Shown: one piece after another, positions 6,854 to 16,586 of the stretch
Position numbering within the stretch: the first letter of the stretch is position 1
Layout of the letters: every line of letters begins with the position of its first letter
Origin: SAR86 cluster bacterium
GTDB lineage: Bacteria; Pseudomonadota; Gammaproteobacteria; Pseudomonadales; Pseudohongiellaceae
DNA length: 41,282 bases
Direction of reading: 5' to 3'
Assembly (NCBI GenBank): GCA_002401885.1
Contig: NVUL01000004.1
Location: 33,263 to 74,544 of the forward strand
Program-made: the position numbers and the translations under genes
Notes under the pieces: generated by a model
Database searches by the model: none
What the model was told of the DNA's origin: nothing
The model's input: the letters and a program-made list of their open reading frames with translations, nothing else

Positions 6854-7741
6854 CTATTCAACTCGTCTTCGGAAAAGCTCACTGTCGTCATATCCTACTC
6901 GGCTCATGTCTTCCGCCTGGTCAACCTTTGCCATAATCACAATTACCACGCGGCGGTTGTTCGCTCTTCCCTCTGCCGTGTGATTTTCACTAACTGACCT
7001 GTTCTCTCCGTAGCCCACAGAAATAAGTCGCGCAGATTCCACACCGTATTCTTCGAATAACCGAACTACCGCGGCAGCGCGAGCAGACGAGAGTTCCCAG
7101 TTCGAAGGAAATATCGGACTTATGATCGGTATATTGTCGGTGAAGCCTTCAACACTAATGCTGTTCTCATATTCCTGTAAGAGTTTTCCCAGCTTACCTA
7201 ATTCAACTCTTGCACCCGTTGAGAGTTCTGCACTTGCACTGGCAAATAGAATATTGCTATTGAAGACTACCTCAAGCCAGAAAGGGCTCTTCCGAACCGA
7301 TACGTTTTCGTCTGCGATCATCTCCTCAAACTCATCCTCTATATCCGAAGCGATGTCGTCTATCTGTTTCGCTATCGCCTCAGACGCCGCTTCCTCCTGA
7401 TCCTGATACTCAGGATCTACAATAATTTCCGGACCAGCATTCAGGAGAACGATTGGGGCAGAGATGTTGATCTTGTCAGGAACTTTTCGAATGGGTTTTA
7501 TTACCGAAGACGATGAGCGCGCTACCTCTCCCGCCTGTATTGGAGCGAGCGATCTAGTGGTTTGCGTGAATGCGGCCGTCATCGAATCAGACAAAACTCG
7601 ATACTTGCCTTCGTTAACCGAAGACATTGAATACATGACTACGAAGAACGCAAACAGTAACGTGATGAAGTCTGCATATGAGACTAGCCATCGTTCATGA
7701 TTCTCAGGTTCGGCTTGCTTTCGCTTGCGCTTGCGGGCCAT
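6854..7741 (-). CDS. motD: Flagellar stator protein MotD (MotB family)
   Basis: Peptidoglycan-anchoring half of a stator. 295 residues. One membrane segment near residues 20-42 contains the invariant ion-binding aspartate (SYADFITLLFAFFVVMYSMS, Asp24), followed by the plug region. The OmpA-like peptidoglycan-binding domain spans about residues 160-270, with SVEGFTDNIPI and NWELSSARAAAVVRLFEEYG motifs. It follows motC by 27 bp. The name MotD rather than MotB is based on position next to fliA, as in Pseudomonas, and on the very basic start (MARKRKRKQ). Confidence 0.9.
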   Translation of the reverse strand: MARKRKRKQAEPENHERWLVSYADFITLLFAFFVVMYSMSSVNEGKYRVLSDSMTAAFTQTTRSLAPIQAGEVARSSSSVIKPIRKVPDKINISAPIVLLNAGPEIIVDPEYQDQEEAASEAIAKQIDDIASDIEDEFEEMIADENVSVRKSPFWLEVVFNSNILFASASAELSTGARVELGKLGKLLQEYENSISVEGFTDNIPIISPIFPSNWELSSARAAAVVRLFEEYGVESARLISVGYGENRSVSENHTAEGRANNRRVVIVIMAKVDQAEDMSRVGYDDSELFRRRVE

Positions 7742-7768
7742 AGGTGGTCCTTGTACACAAATACCTGT

Positions 7769-8524
7769 CTAAAGGTATCCCTGTAATTTAACTTCGATGT
7801 TTCTCGGGTTCTCGCCCTCGGCTATCGATACAATTCCATCTACGATCATTTCTCGATGCTGAGATTGCGCGCTCACAAGAGTTTTAAGCTTGTTTGCTAT
7901 GGGCAGGAATATTAGATTAGCAAAGCCAACACCATAGATAGTAGCTACAAAAGCTACAGCGATGCCTGGACCCAGCGCAGCCGGATCGGCAAGATTATTC
8001 ATTACATGTATCAGCCCCATTACCGCACCGATAATGCCTATAGTCGGCGAGTAGCCCCCAAAGCCCTCGAATACCTTTGCCGCCAGTAGATCTTTGTTCT
8101 CATTCATTTCCAGCTCCACCTCAAGTACGCTTCTGATCGTCTCTGGCTCACTGCCATCTGCAAGCATCTGTAAACCACTTCGGGAAAAGCTATCACTCTC
8201 TGCCTCGGCTATTCTCTGCAGGCTCAACAATCCTTCCTGTCTTGCTATCTGCCCCCACTCGACAATTCTGCCAATCATAGCCTCACCATCAATTTCTGGC
8301 GGACGAATCATCCACTCAATTTTTCGCATACCCTGTAGGAACACATTCAGTGGCGTCTGAATCATTACGGCACCCAAGGTGCCTCCGAAGACAATAACGA
8401 AAGCGGTGAAGATCATAAGGGATTCGGTATGACCCCCTTCAAGGATATTACCGCCTATGATCGCACCCACGCCGCATAGCAGCCCGAGTATGGTCATAAT
8501 ATCTATCGAACTTTTCTTCTTCAC
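7769..8524 (-). CDS. motC: Flagellar stator protein MotC (MotA family)
   Basis: Ion-channel subunit that pushes on FliG to turn the rotor. 251 residues with four membrane segments by hydrophobicity: two near the N-terminus (IMTILGLLCGVGAIIGGNIL, MIFTAFVIVFGGTLGAVMIQ) and two at 145-205 (GGYSPTIGIIGAVMGLIHVM, GIAVAFVATIYGVGFANLIF). The cytoplasmic loop between segments 2 and 3 contains the charged MotA-type helix region. It forms a pair with motD, 78 bp downstream of fliA, so it probably belongs to the long flagellar operon. In Pseudomonas this second stator is the target of the FlgZ brake. Confidence 0.92.
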   Translation of the reverse strand: MKKKSSIDIMTILGLLCGVGAIIGGNILEGGHTESLMIFTAFVIVFGGTLGAVMIQTPLNVFLQGMRKIEWMIRPPEIDGEAMIGRIVEWGQIARQEGLLSLQRIAEAESDSFSRSGLQMLADGSEPETIRSVLEVELEMNENKDLLAAKVFEGFGGYSPTIGIIGAVMGLIHVMNNLADPAALGPGIAVAFVATIYGVGFANLIFLPIANKLKTLVSAQSQHREMIVDGIVSIAEGENPRNIEVKLQGYL

Positions 8525-8602
8525 AATTCACACCTAACTACTCTACGGCACATTCTCTGCACGGGATATTTCAACTACAAATTCAGCGAACAATGGCGAT
8601 CT

Positions 8603-9328
8603 TTACAGATCTTCTTCATCGTATTTCGATCGCATTCGAGTGCGAATTCGACCCACTGCCTGTGAGTGAACCTGACACACACGTGATTCACTCACATTTA
8701 GCACTTCACTAATCTCTCTAAGGTTCAGGCCCTTGTTGTAATAGAGCACTACAACCATCTGCTCCTGCTTGGGCAAATTTTCTATGACTGCCGCGAGAGC
8801 TTTACGAGTGGAATCGTCCTCAACCATCGTGAGAGGCAGATCAACATCTTGACCCGGATCCAATATTTCTGTCTGATCCTCAAGACTGAAAACAGTACAA
8901 CCGGCTACGGTCTCCAACATTTCTGCATACTCGGTTATTGAGACACCGAGCTCCATCGCGATCTCTCTATCCGTTGCCGTTTCTCCAGTCCTATTCTCAA
9001 CAGTCTTGATTGCCTGAGACAGTTGGCGTGACTTCTGCTGCACGGATCTCGGCATCCACGAATCGCGTCTTAGCTCATCTAGAATCGCTCCGCGAATACG
9101 AATACTGGCATAGGATTTAAACTCAGCGCCTTGATTTCCCTCGTACACCCTGGACGCCTCCAACAAGCCGATCATTCCTACCTGGATCAAATCATCGACC
9201 GACTTCCCAGGCGGCAATCGTAAACTGACGTGATGCGCGATTATCTTTACTAGAGGTAAGTGGTTCTCGAATAGCGCATCTCTCGAAGCAGCATCTAAAG
9301 TTTTATAGTGTTTGGCCATGGTATTCAT
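8603..9328 (-). CDS. fliA: Flagellar sigma factor FliA (sigma-28)
   Basis: Sigma factor for late flagellar and chemotaxis genes, inhibited by FlgM. 241 residues. Region 2 is present (NHLPLVKIIAHHVSLRLPPG, SVDDLIQVGMIGLLEASRVY, GAEFKSYASIRIRGAILDEL), as is region 3 (RQLSQAIKTVENRTGETATD), and region 4 with its helix-turn-helix (LNLREISEVLNVSESRVCQV). Its start overlaps the fleN stop by 4 bp, so translation is probably coupled. The order flhA-flhF-fleN-fliA matches Pseudomonas, but cheYZAB do not follow and motC-motD come directly. Confidence 0.96.
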   Translation of the reverse strand: MNTMAKHYKTLDAASRDALFENHLPLVKIIAHHVSLRLPPGKSVDDLIQVGMIGLLEASRVYEGNQGAEFKSYASIRIRGAILDELRRDSWMPRSVQQKSRQLSQAIKTVENRTGETATDREIAMELGVSITEYAEMLETVAGCTVFSLEDQTEILDPGQDVDLPLTMVEDDSTRKALAAVIENLPKQEQMVVVLYYNKGLNLREISEVLNVSESRVCQVHSQAVGRIRTRMRSKYDEEDL

Positions 9329-10164
9329 TTGGCTGACTCCCTGCTCGAACTATCACCCCTTGCTATCTTCTCAATGAAGAATTGCATGTAGCCAGTGCTT
9401 GACGCAGGTGCCGGCGTCTCATCCACGCGTTTAACAACCTGCTGGAACGCGATGCTGGCCGCACAGTGAGGATATGCCTCTACCACTGCGGATTGATTCC
9501 TGACTGCCGCCCTCAACTTTTCATCCATTGGGATACTACCTAGCAATCCCAGGGAAACATCCAGATAAATATCTGTCACGTTGACCAGCTTTCGAAATAG
9601 CTTCTTGCCGTGATCGGAATCCTTCACCATGTTCGGAAGAATCTGAAACGACTTAATTCCGTGCTCTACATTCAGAACTTTTATCAGCGAATATGCGTCT
9701 GTAATCGACGCGGGCTCATCGCAAACTACTACGAATATTTCTTGCGCCGATTTCGTGAAGTTTATTACCGAGTTTGATATGCCTGCTGCCGTATCAATTA
9801 TTAGCACATCTATGTCTAACGGTATGTCGTCGAAGGCGCGTATGATATTCCCCTGCTCTTCAACAGAAAGGTCTGCCATTTTCCCAATACCTGTGGAGGC
9901 AGGGATGACTTTAATACCAAACGGCCCGTCAAATATCACTTCTTCGAGTGTACATTGCCCCGAGATTACATGCTGAAGGTCGTACTCTGGCTGAATTCCT
10001 AACATGATATCTATGTTTGCCATTCCCAAATCCGCATCTAATAACATTACTGAGCGTCCAAGCTTAGCCAGTCCAACTGCGAGGTTTACGGAGACATTCG
10101 ATTTCCCGATTCCTCCCTTGCCTCCAGACACGGCAATGACTTTGACAGTATTGTTTCCATTCAT
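9325..10164 (-). CDS. fleN: Flagellar number regulator FleN (FlhG), MinD-like ATPase
   Basis: Limits polar flagella to a small number, in Pseudomonas and Vibrio by antagonising FleQ/FlrA and working with FlhF. 279 residues. A deviant Walker A motif SGGKGGIGKS lies at residues 13-22, with LLDADLGMANIDIMLGIQPE and the switch aspartate region DVLIIDTAAGISNSVINFTK following. The C-terminal amphipathic helix typical of MinD-like proteins is consistent with MQFFIEKIA near the end. It sits between flhF and fliA. Presence of FlhF and FleN together implies polar flagellation. Confidence 0.95.
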   Translation of the reverse strand: MNGNNTVKVIAVSGGKGGIGKSNVSVNLAVGLAKLGRSVMLLDADLGMANIDIMLGIQPEYDLQHVISGQCTLEEVIFDGPFGIKVIPASTGIGKMADLSVEEQGNIIRAFDDIPLDIDVLIIDTAAGISNSVINFTKSAQEIFVVVCDEPASITDAYSLIKVLNVEHGIKSFQILPNMVKDSDHGKKLFRKLVNVTDIYLDVSLGLLGSIPMDEKLRAAVRNQSAVVEAYPHCAASIAFQQVVKRVDETPAPASSTGYMQFFIEKIARGDSSSRESAK

Positions 10165-10227
10165 GACAAATTCCCTAATTCTTCAATTATTCTTTTTGAT
10201 TATTTCCAATGACCACGCAAACGCCAA

Positions 10228-11436
10228 TCATCCATTCACAACATGACGCACACTTTGCACAAACCCTGAGTGCGATGGCTGCACGCTGGGGATCAGATAG
10301 GCTTCAACGAGCTTATTAACAAAATATTCCACTGGCGGTGAATGCAAATCTTCGGGAATGCGTTGGCCGTTGCCCATAAGGGCAATAGGTAGCTTATTGC
10401 GAATTAGTCCAGAAATGGCTGGGCCGATCGAGCTAACCTCATCGACCTTCGTCACTATCGCTCCGGCTAACTGAACTCCCGAATAAGCATCTATCGTCTC
10501 CGTGACAACAGACTCTTGTGCAGTAGCCGGAATCACTAAGTAAGGATCGATCTGCTGATTGTCATTCAGTAGTGTTTTAATCTTCTCGATAGTTGCCACA
10601 TCGCGCTGGCTAACGCCTTCCGCATCGATAATCACCAACTTGCGAACAGCGAGGCTCTCGAGAGCCGCCGTAATTTGCTCATAGCTATCTACTACCTGCA
10701 CAGGAATACCCAATGCGCTGCCTAGTGACAGCAATTTGGCTTCATCTCCCACTCTGTTTCTATCCGTGGTAATGAAGGCAACCTGATTACGTCCATGCTT
10801 AATGGCAAACTGAGCGGCAATTTTTGCCGCCGTAGCGGTCTTTCCTACCCCTGTTGAACCCAGCAAGGCAATAATTCCACCGTTACTGCGCACATCAGTC
10901 TCAGAGTTTTTTATCACCAGCCCCAATATTTTCTGTATACGCTTCCAACCCAGCTCCAAATCGTTACATGGCAAGGCCCGCCGGACTATTTTGTTGCTTA
11001 TGTCCCGCGCTAAGCCTGCAGCTTCTAGTCGAGCGAGCAATGCCTGACGATTAGGCTGTCGCTTACTGCCCTCTTGCCAGGAAAGGTGAGCTAATTCGCC
11101 CTCGAAGAGCCGCCTTAGCTGCCCTAACTCCAGCTGCATATCAGCAAGTGATGAGGGCGGCTTCGCTGGCTTTGCGGGCTCATCGCCGATGACTTCCCAA
11201 ACATGTTCGATCTCCGGCTGCTCGTCTAAGGAGAGTGCTCGTTCCTGATCCAGCTTCTCGAGCTCCGCGGCAAGTTTTTCCGGTTCATAGTCGCTGGCGG
11301 CTATGACTTCAACCTTGTTGTCTACATTCTTGCTGGAAATAAGGACAGCATCCGTCCCCAGCACTGAACGCACCTTGGCCATTGCCTGTCTCATATCGTC
11401 TTCTTGAAAGCGTTCTACTCTCACGGCGTTCTCCAC
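10228..11436 (-). CDS. flhF: Flagellar biosynthesis GTPase FlhF
   Basis: SRP-type GTPase that sets the polar site of flagellar assembly. 402 residues. The N-terminal B domain (VERFQEDDMRQAMAKVRSVL) is followed by a short variable linker, the N domain and the G domain with P-loop GSTGVGKT at residues 193-200 and the DTDR-like AFITTDRNRVGD motif. The family AGAIVTKVDE (T-K-x-D) guanine-specificity motif is present, followed by LPIALMGNGQRIPEDLH. It lies 22 bp after flhA and 63 bp before fleN. Confidence 0.96.
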   Translation of the reverse strand: MENAVRVERFQEDDMRQAMAKVRSVLGTDAVLISSKNVDNKVEVIAASDYEPEKLAAELEKLDQERALSLDEQPEIEHVWEVIGDEPAKPAKPPSSLADMQLELGQLRRLFEGELAHLSWQEGSKRQPNRQALLARLEAAGLARDISNKIVRRALPCNDLELGWKRIQKILGLVIKNSETDVRSNGGIIALLGSTGVGKTATAAKIAAQFAIKHGRNQVAFITTDRNRVGDEAKLLSLGSALGIPVQVVDSYEQITAALESLAVRKLVIIDAEGVSQRDVATIEKIKTLLNDNQQIDPYLVIPATAQESVVTETIDAYSGVQLAGAIVTKVDEVSSIGPAISGLIRNKLPIALMGNGQRIPEDLHSPPVEYFVNKLVEAYLIPSVQPSHSGFVQSVRHVVNG

Positions 11437-11458
11437 TTCGTTCTTGTTCGCTAATAGT

Positions 11459-13585
11459 TTAGTTTGCTGGCATTGAATCTAGACGTGCTTGGCCAATCGT
11501 TGCTATCACCTTGATTCTCTTGTTGCTGGCGACTTCTGTGTAAGCGAGCACTTTCAGCCGGGGATTCGTTCCCCTTACAAACCGCGTCAGCCAAAGCCTC
11601 AGCCGATCCGATACCAGGATCACTGGACACTGACCATTTGCTTCAGATTGCTGGCATTTTTCCTGAACGTCGCTTAAAAGGGTTTCAGCCAACCCAGGAT
11701 CAATTCCGGCAAAGCCATGACTACTGTTAGCTACAGCAGTATCAAGCAACATCTGTTCCATGTCTGGATGTAGGGTAATGACCTGCATCTCTTCCGCTGC
11801 GCCAACGACACTTTGACAGATCGTCCTCCCCATTGAGATACGGACTGCTGACGTGAGTATGTCTGGATTTTTTTCAGCAACGCCGTGCTCGGCCAATGCC
11901 TCAAAGATGGATCGGGTATCTCTAATGGGCACACCTTCCTCAAGCAGACTCTGCATAACCTTAAGAATGGCACCAAGAGGCAAAGTTTCGGGCACCAAAT
12001 TCTCTACCAACTTCGGAGAGCTTTTGGCCAGGGCGTCAATTAGCTTCTGCACTTCGTCATGACCTAGCAACTGATACGCATGTGATCGCAAGATGTGATT
12101 CATGTGAGTAGCAATGACGGTGCTGCAGTCAACGACAGTAAAGCCTTTCGATTGAGCTTCTTCTCGCTGGCCTGCCTCGATCCAAGTCGTATCTAAGTTG
12201 AACGCTGGATCTTTACCAGGAATACCCTCAAGCGTCCCGAATACCTGTCCTGGGTCGATGGCCATTTCCATGCCTGGATGTACTTCGCCTTCTGCAGCTG
12301 GCACATCGAGTATCATTATCCTGTAGCCGTTCGGAGGAAGACTGAGATTGTCACGAATATGTACTGAGTGAATTAAGAAACCGAGGTCCTGTGAAATTTT
12401 CTTCCGCACACCCTTAATACGACCGAGCAATTCTCCTCCTTGCGTGTTATCTACAAGTGAGATCAATCGATAGCCAACTTCTAAACCGATTATGTCGACG
12501 CCTTGCAGGTCATCCCAACCAAGTTCAGAAATAACCTCTGGATTGTCTGCAAGAGTCTGCAAATCATCCGCTTCCGTTGGGGGCTCCTGAGACTTGTTAG
12601 CGATTCCGTATCCGATCCAGAACAGCACACCCGAGATAGTCAGAAAAATTAGATTTGGCATACCGGGAATCAATCCCATCGCTCCGATAACTGCGCCACT
12701 AATGAAAAATACTTTTGAGCTATCGAATACTTGGCTTCGAACCTGACCGCCAAAATCTACCGTCGAACCAACCCGCGTTACGATCAAAGCTGCCGCAACT
12801 GACAAGAGAAGAGAGGGTATTTGCGCAACTAATCCATCGCCTATCGTTAGGAGAATGTAATTCGTTGCAGCCTGGCTCGCCGATAGGTCATACTGAAATA
12901 CACCAATACAAAACCCACCAACAACGTTGATGAACAGGATCAGGATGCCAGCGATAGCATCGCCTCGTACAAATTTACTAGCTCCATCCATGGCTCCATA
13001 AAAACTGGCTTCGCGAGCAATATCATCACGACGTTCACGTGCGGCGTCTTGATCTATAAGACCCGAATTTAAATCCGCATCGATTGCCATCTGTTTGCCA
13101 GGCATAGCGTCTAATGTGAACCGCGCGGTTACCTCAGAAATCCTCCCACCACCCTTGGTAACAACAACGAAATTTATGATCACCAATATACTAAATACAA
13201 CTAGCCCAACTGCGTAGTTTCCTCCAACCACGAAGTCGCCAAACGCTTCTATAACTTTGCCAGCCGCACCCGTACCTTTGTGCCCTTCGAGAAGTACTAC
13301 TCGAGTAGACGCCACATTCAGCGCAAGCCTCAGCAATGTCGCCACCAGCAATACGCTAGGAAAAACCCCGAAATCCAGAGGCCGATGTGTGTATATAGAA
13401 ACTAAGAGTACGATTAACGAAAGAGCGATGTTAAAGGTGAATAAGAAATCGAGAACGAACGGTGGCAGAGGGAGAATCATCATGGCCAGAAGCATGATGA
13501 TTAGCAAAGGAGCCCCCAAACCAAAAATCTCAACATTCACTCCCGTGGCGGGAGACTGATCCACATTCTGAGAGACAGCTGTCAT
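11459..13585 (-). CDS. flhA: Flagellar export-gate protein FlhA
   Basis: Major transmembrane component of the flagellar type III export gate. 708 residues, typical length. The N-terminal half (about 20-340) has around eight membrane segments with the conserved loop RFTLDAMPGKQMAIDADLNS in the first third. The C-terminal half is the cytoplasmic substrate- and chaperone-docking platform (RIMILDVPAAEGEVHPGMEM; FTVVDCSTVIATHMNHILRS; PVILVSDRLRLWLTRFVRGT). Its start overlaps the flhB stop by 4 bp, indicating translational coupling. Confidence 0.98.
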   Translation of the reverse strand: MTAVSQNVDQSPATGVNVEIFGLGAPLLIIMLLAMMILPLPPFVLDFLFTFNIALSLIVLLVSIYTHRPLDFGVFPSVLLVATLLRLALNVASTRVVLLEGHKGTGAAGKVIEAFGDFVVGGNYAVGLVVFSILVIINFVVVTKGGGRISEVTARFTLDAMPGKQMAIDADLNSGLIDQDAARERRDDIAREASFYGAMDGASKFVRGDAIAGILILFINVVGGFCIGVFQYDLSASQAATNYILLTIGDGLVAQIPSLLLSVAAALIVTRVGSTVDFGGQVRSQVFDSSKVFFISGAVIGAMGLIPGMPNLIFLTISGVLFWIGYGIANKSQEPPTEADDLQTLADNPEVISELGWDDLQGVDIIGLEVGYRLISLVDNTQGGELLGRIKGVRKKISQDLGFLIHSVHIRDNLSLPPNGYRIMILDVPAAEGEVHPGMEMAIDPGQVFGTLEGIPGKDPAFNLDTTWIEAGQREEAQSKGFTVVDCSTVIATHMNHILRSHAYQLLGHDEVQKLIDALAKSSPKLVENLVPETLPLGAILKVMQSLLEEGVPIRDTRSIFEALAEHGVAEKNPDILTSAVRISMGRTICQSVVGAAEEMQVITLHPDMEQMLLDTAVANSSHGFAGIDPGLAETLLSDVQEKCQQSEANGQCPVILVSDRLRLWLTRFVRGTNPRLKVLAYTEVASNKRIKVIATIGQARLDSMPAN

Positions 13586-14736
13586 GGCTCAGTGCCTCCG
13601 CGCGTAACGACCGATGAATATTCGGATGGAATTGGCAGTTCACCCGGTGCTACTGGGCGCTTGCCATTGGAGGCCAATGCATTCTGTAGATGAAACACAT
13701 AGGCAAGCACTTGCGCAACCGCTATAAAAAGATTCGCCGGTATCTCCTGATTCAGATCCGTAGACGCATACAGCGCGCGGGCCAATGGAGGAGCAGAAAA
13801 CACCACAACGCCATTTTCACTACCTATTTCTCTAATTCTAGCAGCCACAAGGTCTTGGCCTTTAGCCACGACCTTGGGCGCGAAGCTGCCATTTTGTTCA
13901 TAACGTAAAGCCACCGCAAAGTGTGTAGGATTGGTGATGATCACATTCGCAGTAGGCACTTCGGCCATCATTCTCTGCCGCGCAAACTGCTGTTGGCGTT
14001 CGCGTATGGCACTCTTCACTTCCGGCCTACCCTCAGTTTCCTTCGACTCGTCCTTGATTTCTTGTTTCGTCATCTTGAGCTGTTTCCGGTATTCCCAGAG
14101 CTGCACCGGAACATCAATGGCCACCACTACAATGAGAACGGAACTAAACCCAAAGAAGCACCAGATCATCAGCATCCCAGCGGAGCTGAGTGCAGACATT
14201 ATCGGCTGAAGAGATAGCGCGAAAATATCTTCCAGCGCGAGATTCAGTACGAATACGACCACTCCGGCAACGAGAGTAAATTTACCGATAGACTTTGGTA
14301 ACTCGATTAAGGACTTGATCGAAAATATCTTTGCCAAACCCTTAAGTGGATTCAGCCGTTCGAATTTAGGCTGCACCTGTGAAAAGCTAAATATCCAACC
14401 ACCCAAGACCATTGAGCTCATCATGCTCGCAATGAATAGGATGACAAATAACGGTGCCAGTAGACCCACAAATCCCTGAGTAGCTGATAACATCTGCATC
14501 GGCAGTACCGATTCACTAAATGCAAACTCACGCTCGAAGGAAAGACTTTCCTGGAGGGATGTTGTCAGACCATCAACGATACTCTTTCCAAAAAGCAACA
14601 TTGCGAATCCTGCCGCCAATAACGACGTAAACGTTTGTAGTTCCTTCGAACGCGGCACCTGACCCTTCTTACGGGAATCCAGCTTCCGTTTCGGGGTTGC
14701 CTCTTCGGTTTTCTCTTGTGCGCTACTCTCTGCCAT
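13582..14736 (-). CDS. flhB: Flagellar export-gate switch protein FlhB
   Basis: Controls the switch in export specificity from rod/hook to filament substrates. 384 residues. The basic N-terminus (EKTEEATPKRKLDSRKKGQV) is typical. Four membrane segments follow, and then the cytoplasmic domain with the autocleavage motif NPTH at residues 269-272. It interacts functionally with the hook-length protein FliK; a fliK-like gene lies at 19830-21179. Downstream overlap with flhA is 4 bp; fliR ends 16 bp upstream of the start. Confidence 0.97.
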   Translation of the reverse strand: MAESSAQEKTEEATPKRKLDSRKKGQVPRSKELQTFTSLLAAGFAMLLFGKSIVDGLTTSLQESLSFEREFAFSESVLPMQMLSATQGFVGLLAPLFVILFIASMMSSMVLGGWIFSFSQVQPKFERLNPLKGLAKIFSIKSLIELPKSIGKFTLVAGVVVFVLNLALEDIFALSLQPIMSALSSAGMLMIWCFFGFSSVLIVVVAIDVPVQLWEYRKQLKMTKQEIKDESKETEGRPEVKSAIRERQQQFARQRMMAEVPTANVIITNPTHFAVALRYEQNGSFAPKVVAKGQDLVAARIREIGSENGVVVFSAPPLARALYASTDLNQEIPANLFIAVAQVLAYVFHLQNALASNGKRPVAPGELPIPSEYSSVVTRGGTEP

Positions 14737-14751
14737 TAAATACTCTCAATC

Positions 14752-15531
14752 TCAGTTCAGGTTAAGTCGCAGAAAATCGAAACTATTCGAGAATAGGTCC
14801 ATTAATAGTGGCGCAAGAAGCGGCTGACAAAGAAGCACGAGGACGAATCCCGTTAGCATAGTTGCTGGGAATCCTACTGCGAAAATATTCAATTGCGGAG
14901 CGGCACGAGTAACCACACCAAGGCCGAGATTAACCAATAGAACGCCTACCATAATGGGCAGCGCAATCAATAGCGCGGTAAGAAACATCTCTGCTGAGAA
15001 GACTACGAGATTCCAGAATACTTGCATTGGCAGCAAACCCTCGCTAAGCGGAATCGCGAGGAAGCTATCTGCTAACACCTTCAATAGCAGTAGGTGTCCA
15101 TCTACAGATAGAAATAACAGCGTAGCCATTATTAAATAATACTGACCTAATATGGTTACCTGTACTCCATTCTGCGGATCCACTGTGGATGCAAAGCCTA
15201 GCCCCATTGTTGTCGCAGAGATCATGCCCGACATGACTAGTGCTGCGAACATAATGTGCAGTGTCATTCCCATGAGAACACCAATCAGAATCTGCTGAAT
15301 CGCGATGACTATTCCCTCAGGACCCAATGGATCCAGTGCAGACGTATCCGGCATATTGGGATACAAAAGAACGGTAATAAGCGAAGCCAATATTATTCTG
15401 ATGCGAACGGGCACAGTACGCGCACCGAATATCGGTGCAGCCATGAACAAGGCACTAATGCGCAGGAATGGCCAATAGAAAGCCGTAACCCATCCAATAA
15501 TTTCGTCTGCAGAGAATTCCATTTTTTTCAC
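14752..15531 (-). CDS. fliR: Flagellar export-gate protein FliR
   Basis: Inner-membrane core component of the FliP-FliQ-FliR export channel. 259 residues with about six hydrophobic segments. Family features include ISALFMAAPIFGARTVPVRI near the N-terminus, GMISATTMGLGFASTVDPQN in the middle, and LLVNLGLGVVTRAAPQLNIF with a following VGFPATMLTGFVLVLL. Located 17 bp after fliQ and 15 bp before flhB. Confidence 0.97.
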   Translation of the reverse strand: MKKMEFSADEIIGWVTAFYWPFLRISALFMAAPIFGARTVPVRIRIILASLITVLLYPNMPDTSALDPLGPEGIVIAIQQILIGVLMGMTLHIMFAALVMSGMISATTMGLGFASTVDPQNGVQVTILGQYYLIMATLLFLSVDGHLLLLKVLADSFLAIPLSEGLLPMQVFWNLVVFSAEMFLTALLIALPIMVGVLLVNLGLGVVTRAAPQLNIFAVGFPATMLTGFVLVLLCQPLLAPLLMDLFSNSFDFLRLNLN

Positions 15532-15548
15532 AGGTGTATCAATTCGAG

Positions 15549-15818
15549 CTATCCAATCAAACTAGGAATCTGCATAAACAGATCTAGCGTGAACGTTATC
15601 CAAAGCTGCAGCAACCAAGGCCCCATAACAATTAGTGCAACGACTAATGCCATCAATTTTGGAATAAAGCTGAGAGTCTGCTCCTGAATTTGAGTTACCG
15701 CCTGCAGAACACCAACCATTAAACCAACAAACAACGCGGAGAGAAGAAGCGGCGCTGCCAAGTAAACGATAAGAAGCAGAGCATCTTCGCCTATCTGTAA
15801 CACCATATCTTCTGTCAT
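15549..15818 (-). CDS. fliQ: Flagellar export-gate protein FliQ
   Basis: Small two-helix export-gate subunit of 89 residues. Membrane hairpin: LLLIVYLAAPLLLSALFVGL and LMALVVALIVMGPWLLQLWI, with the conserved GVLQAVTQIQEQTLSFIPK loop between them. Located between fliP and fliR with an 18-bp gap on each side. Confidence 0.97.
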   Translation of the reverse strand: MTEDMVLQIGEDALLLIVYLAAPLLLSALFVGLMVGVLQAVTQIQEQTLSFIPKLMALVVALIVMGPWLLQLWITFTLDLFMQIPSLIG

Positions 15819-15836
15819 TACCTCTCCTACCTTTTC

Positions 15837-16586
15837 CTAGGCTACAAAAAAACTTGCCGCCAAGGTTCCAAGAACCAAGGTCCAGCCATCGACCATCACG
15901 AACAACATGATCTTGAACGGCAGCGAAATTAACATCGGGGAGAGCATCATCATTCCCATGGACATCAAGATGCTCGATACAACCAAGTCTATGACTAGAA
16001 AGGGAATAAAAATTAGAAAACCTATTTGAAAGGCGGTCTTCAACTCGCTAGTAATAAAGGCCGGCACAAGAACCCGAAAAGGAATGTCTTCTACCGAATC
16101 AAAGGATTCGTATCCTGCCATCTCAGAAAAAAGTGCTACATCAGAGTCGCGCACTTGGCCAGTCATGAATCCATGAAATGGGCTTCTTGTTTCCTCTAAT
16201 GCACGATCGAAATCGATCGTCTCATCCATGTACGGCTTAATGCCATTCTCGAAAGACGATTCGAACACTGGGCTCATGATGAAGAACGTTGTGAATAGCG
16301 CGATACCTATAATTATTTGGTTCGAAGGCGTCTGCATCATGCCAAGTGCCTGCCGCAAGATAGCAAGTACAATTACAATTCGAGTGAATGAAGTCATCGC
16401 CATCATCGCTGCTGGCAACATGGACAACAGTGACATAAACAAGAGAATCTGCAGGCTCACACTATAGGTCTGCTGACCATCGACCCCTTCCTGCGACGTC
16501 AGCAGCGTAATATCAGAAGTTGCAGAAAACGCAACACCATGAGTAAGCAGAGCCACAGCAAATACTAGTAGGGAGGCCTTCTTCAC
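15837..16586 (-). CDS. fliP: Flagellar export-gate protein FliP
   Basis: Central export-channel subunit, 249 residues. A cleavable signal-like N-terminus (KASLLVFAVALLTHGVAFSA) precedes four membrane segments. Family motifs include LSMLPAAMMAMTSFTRIVIV, ILRQALGMMQTPSNQIIIGI, FIPFLVIDLVVSSILMSMGM and LPFKIMLFVMVDGW. Its start overlaps the fliO stop by 4 bp. Confidence 0.98.
   Translation of the reverse strand: MKKASLLVFAVALLTHGVAFSATSDITLLTSQEGVDGQQTYSVSLQILLFMSLLSMLPAAMMAMTSFTRIVIVLAILRQALGMMQTPSNQIIIGIALFTTFFIMSPVFESSFENGIKPYMDETIDFDRALEETRSPFHGFMTGQVRDSDVALFSEMAGYESFDSVEDIPFRVLVPAFITSELKTAFQIGFLIFIPFLVIDLVVSSILMSMGMMMLSPMLISLPFKIMLFVMVDGWTLVLGTLAASFFVA

Noticed and set aside
8525..8602. 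Possible sigma-28 promoter between fliA and motC
   Set aside because: Only a TAAAG element is present; no acceptable GCCGATAA-like -10 box at the right distance.
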